Source: Symbiodinium kawagutii
Lineage: Eukaryota > Sar > Dinophyceae > Suessiales > Symbiodiniaceae
Reading direction: 5' to 3'
Length of the DNA: 64,000 nucleotides
NCBI GenBank assembly: GCA_009767595.1
Contig: VSDK01013692.1
Span: 174,332 to 238,331 of the forward strand
In this document: piece by piece, positions 16,501 through 25,710 of the stretch
Layout of the letters: every line of letters starts with the position of its first letter
How positions within the stretch are numbered: position 1 is the first letter of the stretch
Position numbers and translations under genes: made by a program
The notes under the pieces: generated by a model
What the model was told of the DNA's origin: nothing
What the model saw: the letters and a program-made list of their open reading frames with translations, nothing else
Databases searched by the model: none

Positions 16501-17085
16501 GAACTATTGTAAAAATAATCCTGATAAAATTGTAATAGCTACTGGTGATACAAAGCAATTAAAAAATCCAGAGACTGTCAGTAATACTATTAGTTTTGAA
16601 AAATACGCTGACCATTGCATAAATTTAATTTTCAAAAATAATATTATGCTGTATGAATGCAAGAGGCTAAAAACAGAAGAAGATAGAAATAAACTGAAAG
16701 ATGTCAAGAGAATGATTTTTGAAGGAGTGCCTTATAGAGAGATGATTGACAGATATTTTCAATGGACTGATAAGATAGAATTGTATGATAATAATATTGC
16801 TTATACAAATAATACTTGCAGAGATGTAAGCAAAAAAATAAGAGATATGAAAGGCATAAAGGAAGAATATATTGTTGGAGAGCTTCTTATATGCAGAAAA
16901 TATATGAAGATAAATAAGCAAAAATTCAATGTTAATTATAAGTATGAAGTGATAGAGGTGAGTGATAGAAGTGTAATACTAAAACAGATTTATTCAAATG
17001 AAGTCTGTAATGTTAAAAGAGAAGTAGTCAGAAAAAACTTTATATATGCCTATTGCTATACAGCGCATTCTAAACAGGGTTGTAG
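13508..17085 (+). CDS. Family B DNA polymerase fused to superfamily 1 helicase, 3' end in assembly gap
   Basis: About 1,192 codons are visible before the N run. Residues ~300-410 resemble the OTU-like N-terminal domain seen in some PLV polymerases (MCWINTL with Cys311, GNHIYTM with His405). An exonuclease-like segment follows (~480-530, FHRAGYEAKI). Polymerase palm motifs are A (ELDRRKAYT, Asp591), a Lys-rich B region (~716-735) and C (VKTDAF, Asp834). These fit a protein-primed-type PolB. From ~915 a complete SF1 helicase core follows: Walker A AGSGKS (919-924), Walker B VFDE (982-985), motif III GDTKQ (1013-1017) and motif VI AHSKQG near 1190. One protein would thus supply synthesis and unwinding. 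The frame is open throughout. The true stop lies inside the gap. An early-type promoter motif precedes it. Confidence 0.82.
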
Positions 17086-17621
17086 NNNNNNNNNNNNNNN
17101 NNNNNNNNNNNNNNNNNNNNNNNNNNNNNNNNNNNNNNNNNNNNNNNNNNNNNNNNNNNNNNNNNNNNNNNNNNNNNNNNNNNNNNNNNNNNNNNNNNNN
17201 NNNNNNNNNNNNNNNNNNNNNNNNNNNNNNNNNNNNNNNNNNNNNNNNNNNNNNNNNNNNNNNNNNNNNNNNNNNNNNNNNNNNNNNNNNNNNNNNNNNN
17301 NNNNNNNNNNNNNNNNNNNNNNNNNNNNNNNNNNNNNNNNNNNNNNNNNNNNNNNNNNNNNNNNNNNNNNNNNNNNNNNNNNNNNNNNNNNNNNNNNNNN
17401 NNNNNNNNNNNNNNNNNNNNNNNNNNNNNNNNNNNNNNNNNNNNNNNNNNNNNNNNNNNNNNNNNNNNNNNNNNNNNNNNNNNNNNNNNNNNNNNNNNNN
17501 NNNNNNNNNNNNNNNNNNNNNNNNNNNNNNNNNNNNNNNNNNNNNNNNNNNNNNNNNNNNNNNNNNNNNNNNNNNNNNNNNNNNNNNNNNNNNNNNNNNN
17601 NNNNNNNNNNNNNNNNNNNNN
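17086..17621. other. Assembly gap (536 N)
   Basis: An unbroken run of N. It hides the end of the helicase and the start of the integrase, which read in different frames, plus any promoter between them. The stated length may be an estimate. Confidence 0.99.
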
Positions 17622-18455
17622 AAGAAAGATAAAAGCATCAAAATGTCAGATATAGATGACTTTTTTAGAAAGAATGTTGAAATAAAAAGAAAACAAACAA
17701 GATATAATAGTTTCGTTGCGCCACGAAATAAGCATACTTATCAAATTGACTTAACGTTTTTTCTGAAAGAAGATTTTAAAGTCAAACAGAAAAATTATAT
17801 TGCATTGACTTGTGTAGATGTATTGAGTAAATATGCTGTTGCTATTCCACTGAAAAGTAGAGAAGCGCCTGATGTAATAGCTGGAACAATGGAAGCTATT
17901 AAAAAAATGGGTGGTAAGCCCGAAATTTTATTTTGTGATGATGAAGGTAGTTTTAGAGGAGAATTATTTAAAGAATTTGTTGAAGGTGAAAATATTGAAC
18001 TATATAGGACGCGAACACAAGCTCATTTTGTTGAGAGATTTAATAGAACGGTAAAGGATATGATTTTTAAAAGACTTGAAGCAGATGAAAAGAAAGGAAA
18101 AGAAAATTTACAATGGGTTGATTATTTACCAGAAGTAATTTTAACATATAATAATAAGATGAAGCACTCTGCAACCGGTTTAACACCAAATGAAGCAAGG
18201 AAAGATAAAAACGAGTTTAGAGCAAAATTAAATATAGCATCAAAAGCAAAAAAGGATAGAATATACCCGCAGATAGAGGTTGATGACAAAGTTAAAATCA
18301 TAAGAAAGAAAAGGACTGGTGAAAAAGAAAGAACTTCTAACTATTTGCAAGGAGAATATACAGTTGAAAGTATTTCCGAAAAGATGGGGCAAAAATATTA
18401 TACTATTACTGGCTTTAATCGTCCGTTATTAAGGCACGAGTTGGTGAAAATTTAA
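17622..18455 (+). CDS. Retroviral-type (rve) integrase, 5' end in assembly gap
   Basis: 277 codons visible. The DDE core shows Asp in YQIDLTFF, Asp in LFCDDEGSF and Glu in HFVERFNRT. About 31 residues separate the last two, shorter than the 35 of retroviruses but in line with Polinton-type enzymes. The context VERFNRTVKDMIF and MKHSATGLTPNEA is typical of rve integrases. The C-terminal ~70 residues (YPQIEVDDKVKIIRKK, QGEYTVESI, YYTITGF) form an SH3/chromo-like DNA-binding tail. An N-terminal zinc-binding domain would lie in the gap. This enzyme would insert the element into host DNA. The stop at 18455 is followed at once by the next promoter motif. Confidence 0.87.
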   Translation, partial: KKDKSIKMSDIDDFFRKNVEIKRKQTRYNSFVAPRNKHTYQIDLTFFLKEDFKVKQKNYIALTCVDVLSKYAVAIPLKSREAPDVIAGTMEAIKKMGGKPEILFCDDEGSFRGELFKEFVEGENIELYRTRTQAHFVERFNRTVKDMIFKRLEADEKKGKENLQWVDYLPEVILTYNNKMKHSATGLTPNEARKDKNEFRAKLNIASKAKKDRIYPQIEVDDKVKIIRKKRTGEKERTSNYLQGEYTVESISEKMGQKYYTITGFNRPLLRHELVKI

Positions 18456-18458
18456 AAT

Positions 18459-18481
18459 GTCTAAAAAGACTTAAAAGAATA
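18459..18481 (+). promoter_or_regulatory. Early-type promoter motif
   Basis: GTCTAAAAAGACTTAAAAGA followed by ATA, 4 nt after the integrase stop and 33 nt before the ATG at 18492 (42 and 48 nt before in-frame ATGs at 18501 and 18507). A short GTCT-AAAA-AGAC hairpin is included. Confidence 0.55.
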
Positions 18482-18491
18482 GTATCTATAT

Positions 18492-18806
18492 ATGATAGTG
18501 ATGAAAATGAGTAAGAATGACACCAATGCTGTATTCAATAAGCCTTTTTTTTGGGTCAATGAGTTTATCATTAATAATTTTTGTATTTCAAAAGATGATG
18601 TTGCAAATAAATCCAATACGTATAATCTATATCAAAAATATGCTATTAAACATAAGAAAGGCTATTTAACATTTGAAGAGTTTAACAATGAAATTATCCA
18701 GATACTGAATATTGAGTGTATAAAAGACTGTAATGGGGTTGAATACTTTACAAATCTAAAATACCGCCCCCTAAAAGAAACCGATGATGATTTTTTTACC
18801 TACTAA
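18492..18806 (+). CDS. Hypothetical 104-aa protein
   Basis: Begins MIVMKMSKNDTNAVFNKPFFW. The core (NTYNLYQKYAIKHKKGYLTFEEFNNEI) faintly resembles the helical wing found at the end of D5-type primase-helicases, with an aromatic-rich helix followed by L-x-x-x-x-F. The match is too weak to assign. The start could be 18492, 18501 or 18507. The spacing of the promoter motif in other genes (42-51 nt) favours one of the two later ATGs. A hairpin begins 10 nt after the stop. A role near replication is only suggested by the neighbours. Confidence 0.6.
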   Translation: MIVMKMSKNDTNAVFNKPFFWVNEFIINNFCISKDDVANKSNTYNLYQKYAIKHKKGYLTFEEFNNEIIQILNIECIKDCNGVEYFTNLKYRPLKETDDDFFTY

Positions 18807-18815
18807 TCCATAATT

Positions 18816-18835
18816 CTAATAATTTGTATTATTAG
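18816..18835 (+). terminator. 3'-end hairpin
   Basis: Inverted repeat CTAATAAT (18816-18823) / ATTATTAG (18828-18835), 4-nt loop, 10 nt past the stop of the 104-aa gene. Confidence 0.5.
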
Positions 18836-18919
18836 GTTTATGTAATGGTAAGATGGGACGACTTATGTTGATAAAATGTTTATAATAATATAAAATGATA
18901 TTTTTTTTATAGTGTAAAT

Positions 18920-18942
18920 GTCTTAAATGGTTTAAAGAGATA
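18920..18942 (+). promoter_or_regulatory. Early-type promoter motif
   Basis: GTCTTAAATGGTTTAAAGAG followed by ATA, 29 nt before ATG 18949 and 47 nt before the in-frame ATG at 18967. Confidence 0.6.
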
Positions 18943-18948
18943 TTAGTT

Positions 18949-19554
18949 ATGTATATTATAGTTGAAATGGCACTGTTTAATTATGGTGAATGTTTAGTAT
19001 GTAAGAATGCTAAAAAGGATATTAACGTAACTTTATTTAAATTATTTCCGGCAGTAGTATGTAATAAGATTAGTGAATTAAATGTATATTGTAGAAATTG
19101 CGCAAGAATTAGAAACAATGAAGTCAGATTTATGAGACATTTTGGTAATCAAGATTTGGACAAAATTGAATTACAAATTAGATATTTCAATCTATATAAC
19201 CCTAGTCTTTTTGAAGATGATGATTTGAAGAATGTAAGAGTTGAAAAAATGTCAAGATTAATTAATGATAATGCGTGTGATGATTTTAAAAAACTAATGA
19301 TTTCATATTTCAAATTCAGATACAGAGAATTTAAAACATTTTGGTTCAGAAACCTAGGAAGAAAAGAAATATTGAAAGAAAAAATAGAATTTGGTATTCT
19401 TGATTGTTTCTGGTCGCATTACAGCAAAGAATGTTCAAGCAGAACAATAGTGAAATTGATTTTATATGAATATTTGTTGGATTTGATTGGTGGTGATATG
19501 ATTTATATTGAACTTGATGACATACATAAATATTTAGATGATATATTTGATTGA
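18949..19554 (+). CDS. Hypothetical 201-aa protein with a four-Cys zinc site
   Basis: Near the N-terminus two Cys pairs, CLVC and CRNC, about 33 residues apart could bind one zinc ion. The rest is predicted helical with many aromatic and charged residues (YFKFRYREFKTFWFRNLGRKE) and an acidic C-terminus. No family recognised. The first Met (18949) gives MYIIVEMALFNYGECLVC. The second (18967) gives MALFNYGECLVC and fits the usual promoter-to-start spacing better, so 18967 is the likelier true start. An early-type promoter suggests a regulatory or replication role (inference). Confidence 0.62.
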   Translation: MYIIVEMALFNYGECLVCKNAKKDINVTLFKLFPAVVCNKISELNVYCRNCARIRNNEVRFMRHFGNQDLDKIELQIRYFNLYNPSLFEDDDLKNVRVEKMSRLINDNACDDFKKLMISYFKFRYREFKTFWFRNLGRKEILKEKIEFGILDCFWSHYSKECSSRTIVKLILYEYLLDLIGGDMIYIELDDIHKYLDDIFD

Positions 19555-19570
19555 GTTTAATCGTGTAAAA

Positions 19571-19593
19571 ATCTTAAATGCCTTAAAAAGATA
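19571..19593 (+). promoter_or_regulatory. Early-type promoter motif
   Basis: ATCTTAAATGCCTTAAAAAG followed by ATA, 47 nt before the ATG at 19618. Confidence 0.6.
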
Positions 19594-19617
19594 TTGCTAT
19601 TATATATTAGGTCAATA

Positions 19618-19893
19618 ATGGTAATACATCGTGTAGATGAAGAGAAACCTTTGGAAAAATGTAAATTCTGTAAGAGGTCAGAACCAACAATTTCTTTCAA
19701 TTATGGTTGTGTATCTTGTGATAAATGTATAGATAAGAAAAGGGCTTGGAACAAAAAGAGGTCAGAAGAAATCCATAAATTATATCCTAAAACCTATTGT
19801 CATTTGTGTAAATTTATGGCAAGAGATATTAATTGGGAGAAACACCTTCAATCAAGACGTCATCAAGTGAGTTTGTCAGAATTGAATAAGTAG
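19618..19893 (+). CDS. Zinc-finger protein, 91 aa, last gene of the element
   Basis: Starts MVIHRVDEEKPLEKCKFCKR. The ATG at 19618 is preferred over an upstream TTG at 19594 in the same frame, because it is a standard codon and lies 47 nt past the promoter motif. Two zinc sites are visible. The first is a four-Cys arrangement, CKFC and CVSCDKC. The second is a C-terminal Cys-Cys-His-His finger, CHLCKFMARDINWEKHLQ plus SRRH, of the same type as in three other proteins here. The stop is followed directly by a perfect 14-bp hairpin. Likely nucleic-acid-binding, exact role unknown. Confidence 0.68.
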   Translation: MVIHRVDEEKPLEKCKFCKRSEPTISFNYGCVSCDKCIDKKRAWNKKRSEEIHKLYPKTYCHLCKFMARDINWEKHLQSRRHQVSLSELNK

Positions 19894-19927
19894 TTTCATT
19901 TTATAATTCTAATATTATAAAATGAAA
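19894..19927 (+). terminator. 3'-end hairpin at the right end of the element
   Basis: Perfect 14-bp inverted repeat TTTCATTTTATAAT (19894-19907) / ATTATAAAATGAAA (19914-19927) with loop TCTAAT, beginning in the base after the stop codon. The loop is the same six bases as in the 12,229-12,260 hairpin. Composition changes to host-like G/T-rich repeats directly afterwards. Confidence 0.65.
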
Positions 19928-20300
19928 AGTTGAGCGTTGTTATGATTTTGGTTGATGATTGGCTGTTAGGATTTATTGGTAAGGTGGTTTGGTAAGGATG
20001 GATATTTTTGATTAGGTTGGTTGTTAGGATTTTTTGGTTATGGTTGGTTGTTAGGATTTTTATTGAGGAATTATTGGATGATTATTTGGATGATTTGGGT
20101 TGAGACTGTTCTGATTTGTTAGTTCTGGTTGGTCGTTATGGTTTTTATTGAGGAATTATTGGTTTGAGGCTGTTATGATTTTGGTTTTATGAGTTTATGG
20201 ATGTTGGCTGTGATGATTTATGGAATGGTTGGTTGAAGGATGATGGTTATGATGATGCTGTGATGGTTGTATGATGGCTGGGGTGGGTCAGTAAAAAGAT
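19928..20300. other. Right flank with short direct repeats, no gene
   Basis: G/T-rich sequence with recurring GGTTGGTTGTTAGGATTTTT-like units. A 21-bp segment (TTTTTATTGAGGAATTATTG plus G) occurs at 20,057-20,077 and again at 20,142-20,162. ATG/GATGG-rich sequence follows. No terminal inverted repeat matching the left end was seen. Confidence 0.6.
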
Positions 20301-23171
20301 GGGATTTCCTAGCTCTATCTGTTATCATCCACCATTATTGGTTGATTAATATAGACCCATAGCCATATCAATGAAACCTCGTAAATCATGTCGAAGCTAC
20401 CGTGGTTTCTTCCTCCCAGCAATGCAAAAAAAAACGTGGTCATGCCTTGAAACGTTGCCTGGTGTTCCAGGGAACCTGCAAGGCACGGATGATCGCTGAG
20501 GACCAGGGTGAAGGATGGCTGTAGTGGTAACCGCGACTACTCTCCGGTTCGGTGCTGCTGATTCGTATCATAAATGGTACAAGTAAGAGCTCAAATTCTT
20601 ACAACTAACTGTTGATGCAAATAACTTACCGCCGTGATATAATCCAAGTCAATTGGTGTACAGTAAGTTGATCACTTGGTAACTCACGGTGGATACTTGG
20701 TAAGAACTAGTATTTTTTATTCGCACCACGCTATCACTACGCAAGTGATGTGCACCATCCTGGATGATGCCTTGCAGGGTGGCGCAACGGGACATATTTG
20801 GTTGTTACTGTGCCCCATGCTACTTCTACCTGGCTCAGTCGAGGTCTTTCGCCAGGATAGCAAACATATCATCCTGGATTACCCGGGAAATATGGAGCAT
20901 GATCATCTGTGATAGGATTACATATGATGGTTCTACCTAGTACTATCTAGGATTTTAGCTACACCAGGGAAATCTCCGGGAAAGCAGCCGTCACCATCAT
21001 TGACGGTGGTGATTCCTGGCATTTTGGCTAACCAAACGGGTTGCTTATCAAGTTCCAATACTTGATCGGCTGCCATGTAGGGCTAATCATTCACCATCAA
21101 GAGCTGTGATGAGGGGAAATCTCAGGTGGTGAACGGTGGCTCGCTGCAGAGAACGGGCACCCATTCACACCCTGCTACGGGCATAGCTGCCAATTAAACT
21201 GAAAACGCCACCCGCGCAATATCACAGGGGAAGGGGTCTTTCACAACAAGAAATGGGAATGAAGGAGGTGCGGCGGTGGGAGCAGGGACCAAAAGCTTAT
21301 GTCCAATCCATCAACTACCATCATCAACTACCATCATCAAGCACTATCAACCATACATCAACCATACATCAAACCTAAAATAGGAATAAATTGCCAGGGA
21401 CAAGCTCAGTTTATCGGTTCTATTAGTGAAGAAGACCACGGAAAAATCACCAGTTCATCGACACACACCAAGCGGTTCACCCCCAGGGAATCACCACTGA
21501 CTTATTACTGATCCTCAGCGGCAAGCCAGGTGATGAGCTCGACCAATGATCCGCAGCAAAGTGCATCCATCCTATCCTTGAACTATACTTGAAATGCTAT
21601 GAGGATGAACTCATATCCTTGAACTATCCTTGAACTATCCTTGGAAGAAACTCATATCCTTGAACTATACTTGAATTCCGAATGATATGAGTTTCTCCCG
21701 AGGTCATGTTGCAGGAAATGGAGACAAACCGACGCTGCCATGATTTCGCTGCCGCAGCCGGCCTTCGGACGAGGGGTGAAATCCACCTGAATGCCTGGCC
21801 GATCCACGAGAGTTACGAGGAGTCTATGAACCCCAACGGTAACCAGTAAGCAACCAACCAATAGTTCACTAGCTGGTTACCAGTGGCTAATAGAGCTTCA
21901 CGAACGATCAATAAGCCATGACTCATGGTTAACTGGTTGGTTGATGGTTGATAATGAGGCCGGGGGAAAACCACCAACAGTTGAATACAATCTACAACCA
22001 TCAGAAACCATAGAGTCATTGGTTCACGATGGGTTCAACCAATGAACCGTCATCAATCAGTGATGCATTATGGCCTAGTAGTACCCGGTAGGAATATCAT
22101 TCTCAACCATGAGAAGTTCAACCGTTGTTTGTGGTGAAAACGACTAATGATGGGTTAGGCATTGCTACTTGTGATAAATGATGGTTGATAGCGGTTGATA
22201 ACCATGATCAAAAATGGTAGTGGTTAATCACCACAGTGATAAAGAACTTAAGTTCAGCCATTAAACAACTCCAAAGTTTGCCATAGTCCCTCTGACTACC
22301 GGTGTCAAACAAGGCTCGCTTACTATCTTGCATTACAAACACCTAGATCATCGTGATACATCGAAATGTCCATAAATGGCGTTTTGCGACCACTGAAATG
22401 CGGGTAATTTTGGATATAGTGGAGATATAACCACATGCCAAGCTTCACCAGCGTCGCTCCGACCCACCCCCGCTCCGCCGCCGGAACAAACCAAGCAATC
22501 GGCTAGCATAGGTGGCATAGCTCGTGTCATGATTTATCATCATTGGTAGGCCAATAATACTGCGAAGCCATGATCAAAAAACCTGAAAAATTACAATGAT
22601 TAGCTAGTGTCCGAAACCATGAAATGAAAAAAAAAACATTCAAACTTACACAAAACAGATTGGTCAGTGAAAACCATTGAAACTTCCAATGATTGGTTTT
22701 CTGCGACGGCAGTAGAATTCGGTCCAAGAGACTCATGTAATCCAGGTCCACGCAATAGAGCTCCATGGGAGCGGGTGAACCTGCAGGGCAGCAGAGCGGT
22801 GGGACCGAGGACCGCAAGCCATGCCGTGCCGTTCAGCACCAGAGAAAGGGATGGTTTACCGGCTGCCAAAGGTGAGGGGACGACAAGACAGCCCCCAAAC
22901 ATCAACGAGCTCGGGCACCTCTCATGGGGTTGGCACCTCTAATGGTCTCCTCAGGTTGGCACCTCTAATGATGACTTTGTCGATCAATCTGAGCTGACAC
23001 CTTGGTTGGCAGCACGAAATTCTCTCACTGAACTTCAAGTGACTCTGGATCCTTCCTTCCGTGGCGATGACAAACTTGCAAGGCATGTGCCTGTGATGAT
23101 GGTGCTGGTACGTTTATCTGATAACCAATACTCACGCTCAAGAATGGGTAAGTAACCATCAACACCAAGGA

Positions 23172-23250
<79 letters not shown>

Positions 23251-23266
23251 TTGATGTTGATGTTGT

Positions 23267-23298
<32 letters not shown>

Positions 23299-25589
23299 AT
23301 CATCACTATTGTCATCATTATTGTTATTACGATGACCAAGCTCATAATGATCCTTGACAATGGCGCTGACAGCCCAACCTGAAGCACCATCCGAGGTCCT
23401 GGTCGGATCCGCCCCCATGGCCCTACAGCCAAGGTGCCGCATGTTGTATGAGACCAGATCAATGACCTGCGGCGCCGTTTTGCAGCACTCATCCGTTCGA
23501 AACCAAATCAGTTGAAATTATGTTCTTCTATGGTTAATGATAGATACTGATAAACCATTATAAACCATTACCAGACATGGTATTAAAGTGAATAATGGTT
23601 GGTAATGGCTCATAGTAAGGGATAATGGTGGATTACAGCTACTACCTCTTCATATTCCAGTTGGAATCTAAGTTCGAACACACATCCCATCCATGGATAT
23701 CTATGGTAAGCACTGCATGCCGTGTCACCGCTTGTTGCGAGCTGTTCTGGCTCCACCAGGACTGTTCGCTGGTAGCTGTTGGGCCCGCACGGATTGAGCA
23801 ACGATCACGGAGACGTTGTAGACTTCCTGGCGCTGCGGCGCGCCTTGGAATCTCTACTGGCGCCAGTTCACAATCATTGTTGTACTGGTTGATGATGTTC
23901 TACTATCAGATGATGATGGTTTTGTATTGGTCGATACTGATTGCATAACAGTGCTTCATCATGGTTAATATGTGTTAGTTCATATGAGTTGACATTGCCT
24001 GATCATGGCTGATGACGATAGCAAATATGATACATCATCACGATATCATCCCTCAACCCTCACCAGCCCATCGCCGGGTGGCACCGTGGATCGTTCGATG
24101 GAGGTGGCAATGGAAACGTTGGGAGACAAGTAGCTGCAATCGATCTTGAACTCGCTGCCGACCTCAGTGTTGCAGGATCTGCAGGTGAGAAGCTCAGTGT
24201 CAGCAGGATTTTCCGGCAGAGTCCATCAGGAGCCTCCAGTTTTTCCTACTGAACACATGTGGTTCATGGTTCAGGTGGTCAACTGCGCACGGATGATACT
24301 AACCGAGACATAAAGGGAGTATATATCAAGCAATCAACCAATATGATTCACAATGCATCACTTGAAAGGTCCCAGTGGATGCGAGAATAATCGTTTGAAA
24401 GTGGACTCGCCAAGCCATTCTCCTCAGGCTTGGACCCCCTGTTTAGACATGGCCATCACGGTTGGATGATTGGTTTAGCATAGAAACTCCAATGGTTGCC
24501 ATCTCGAACTGCCCACGGGCCCCGATTCACCACCGGCGCAGAGCAGCCACCTGGGTGACCCCGCTGCACCCTCGATGGCCCAACCTTTGTGAAGGCCAAT
24601 ACTGACGTGCACACGGCACTTCGAACCTGGACCGGTGAAAGCATCACCATAGGTTTGTGAAGGTGCCACCCCTGTCGGTGCAGCATATCATAGCTGTTGC
24701 AGGGGTTATACTCCTCATGACCTCCTGGTAAAGCAAGACTGGTTAAGAGATTATAGTATAGTGTAAGCAAGAATGGTAAAGCCAACATCGACACAAGCCA
24801 TCAGGTACTCTAAACCAGTCAGCCCGACCACGTAACATCCCACGCAAGCAATATCCGAACTTGCTATTGGCTACCGCAAAAGCTTCCAAACTCCGGAAAG
24901 CGACCTTGTGCCACCTACTGCCACCAATCAACGGATCAACTGTTGTATCCGCTGCCCTGCGGCGTTTGGCACTTCACTCCACGTAGTTTGAAGCCCATTC
25001 TGAACCATCATGGATCAGAAGCTCGAGAATCCCTCTGCTCATGGTATCTTCCAAGCCACATCCTGCCCACCCCACAGAAGAGTTCTCAGTTTGTTCAGGG
25101 TCCATGGAAGTTCACGAGGCTTCATAGGGCAACTGCTAGGGGGGTGATTTTTCATGGCTAGTCATCATGAATATCTACCCTCTGGAAATCCATCAATTAT
25201 CAATGGTCTCCCAGGATTTCTCTATAAAATATGGTGATTTTCCATTACTATGTTAGGTTACCACAGTGTACTTTCAACCCTGGATTAAGGATCGGCAGTT
25301 ATCGATCAACCATTCTCAACCATGATGGTCCATGAACTCTCTTGGGGACCACCATTAAGTGAGCAGTTGGGCGATGTTCACATCTGCTGGTTGAACCCTT
25401 CGCATCTCAGGAAATGGGTTGCGAGAATCCCATGATTACCTGGTGCAAGAATGAGAACTACATACCAACAGGATGCTGAACAATCAAAAGCTTTAGAGTG
25501 GTACAATCACTTACATTTGCTACAACAAACACCATGAGAGAAGCCATTGATGTTTGTCCAACGTGGATACCATCGCAAATAACATACAT
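20301..25589. other. Host DNA without a supported gene
   Basis: Repetitive ATGGTTGAT/AACCATCA-type sequence. It holds a partial 3' end of MITE family 1 near 20,340-20,362, a long ATG microsatellite (23,172-23,297), and GC-rich islands bounded by AG and GT that could be small exons (for example 20,475-20,511 and 20,780-20,859). No ORF with recognisable homology on either strand. Confidence 0.5.
23172..23297. repeat. (GAT/ATG)n microsatellite
   Basis: About 40 ATG units with a short GTTGAT interruption (23,250-23,270). Frames through it encode poly-Met, poly-His or poly-Ile and are artefacts. Confidence 0.95.
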
Positions 25590-25710
25590 GGCTATGGGTC
25601 AAAACCCTTAGTCCCCCTGGTTTCCCCATCATTAACCATTGTTTTCCCCATGAAATTGTTGGTGACTATCCCCCATTAAAGTTGGTTGATTAACTGCCTG
25701 ACCCATAGCC
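25590..25710. mobile_element. MITE family 1, copy A
   Basis: 121 bp with terminal inverted repeats GGCTATGGGTCA / TGACCCATAGCC. Flanks ACAT / ATAT match in 3 of 4 positions as a possible 4-bp target duplication. The interior (CCCCTGGTTTCCCCATCATT) is shared with copies at 49,331, 56,677 and 61,028. Confidence 0.75.

Larger units (their letters stand above)
717..19927. mobile_element. Integrated polinton-like virus / virophage-like element, ~19.2 kb
   Basis: A sharply AT-rich block, almost fully coding, embedded in GC-richer repetitive DNA. It carries major capsid protein, penton-like protein, packaging ATPase, family B polymerase with helicase, rve integrase and a GIY-YIG nuclease. That combination defines the Polinton / polinton-like virus / virophage group, and the size fits the usual 15-25 kb. 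All visible genes are intact, and the only interruption is a 536-base assembly gap. No recognisable capsid maturation protease was found. Terminal inverted repeats and a target duplication are not evident, so the ends are set by the outermost gene (717) and the last 3' hairpin (19,927). A chimeric assembly rather than a true integration cannot be excluded from sequence alone, but both junctions are continuous. Confidence 0.88.

Noticed and set aside
18492-18806. D5-type primase-helicase C-terminal wing
   Set aside because: Only a faint pattern resemblance. There is no helicase or primase core attached, so it is left as hypothetical.
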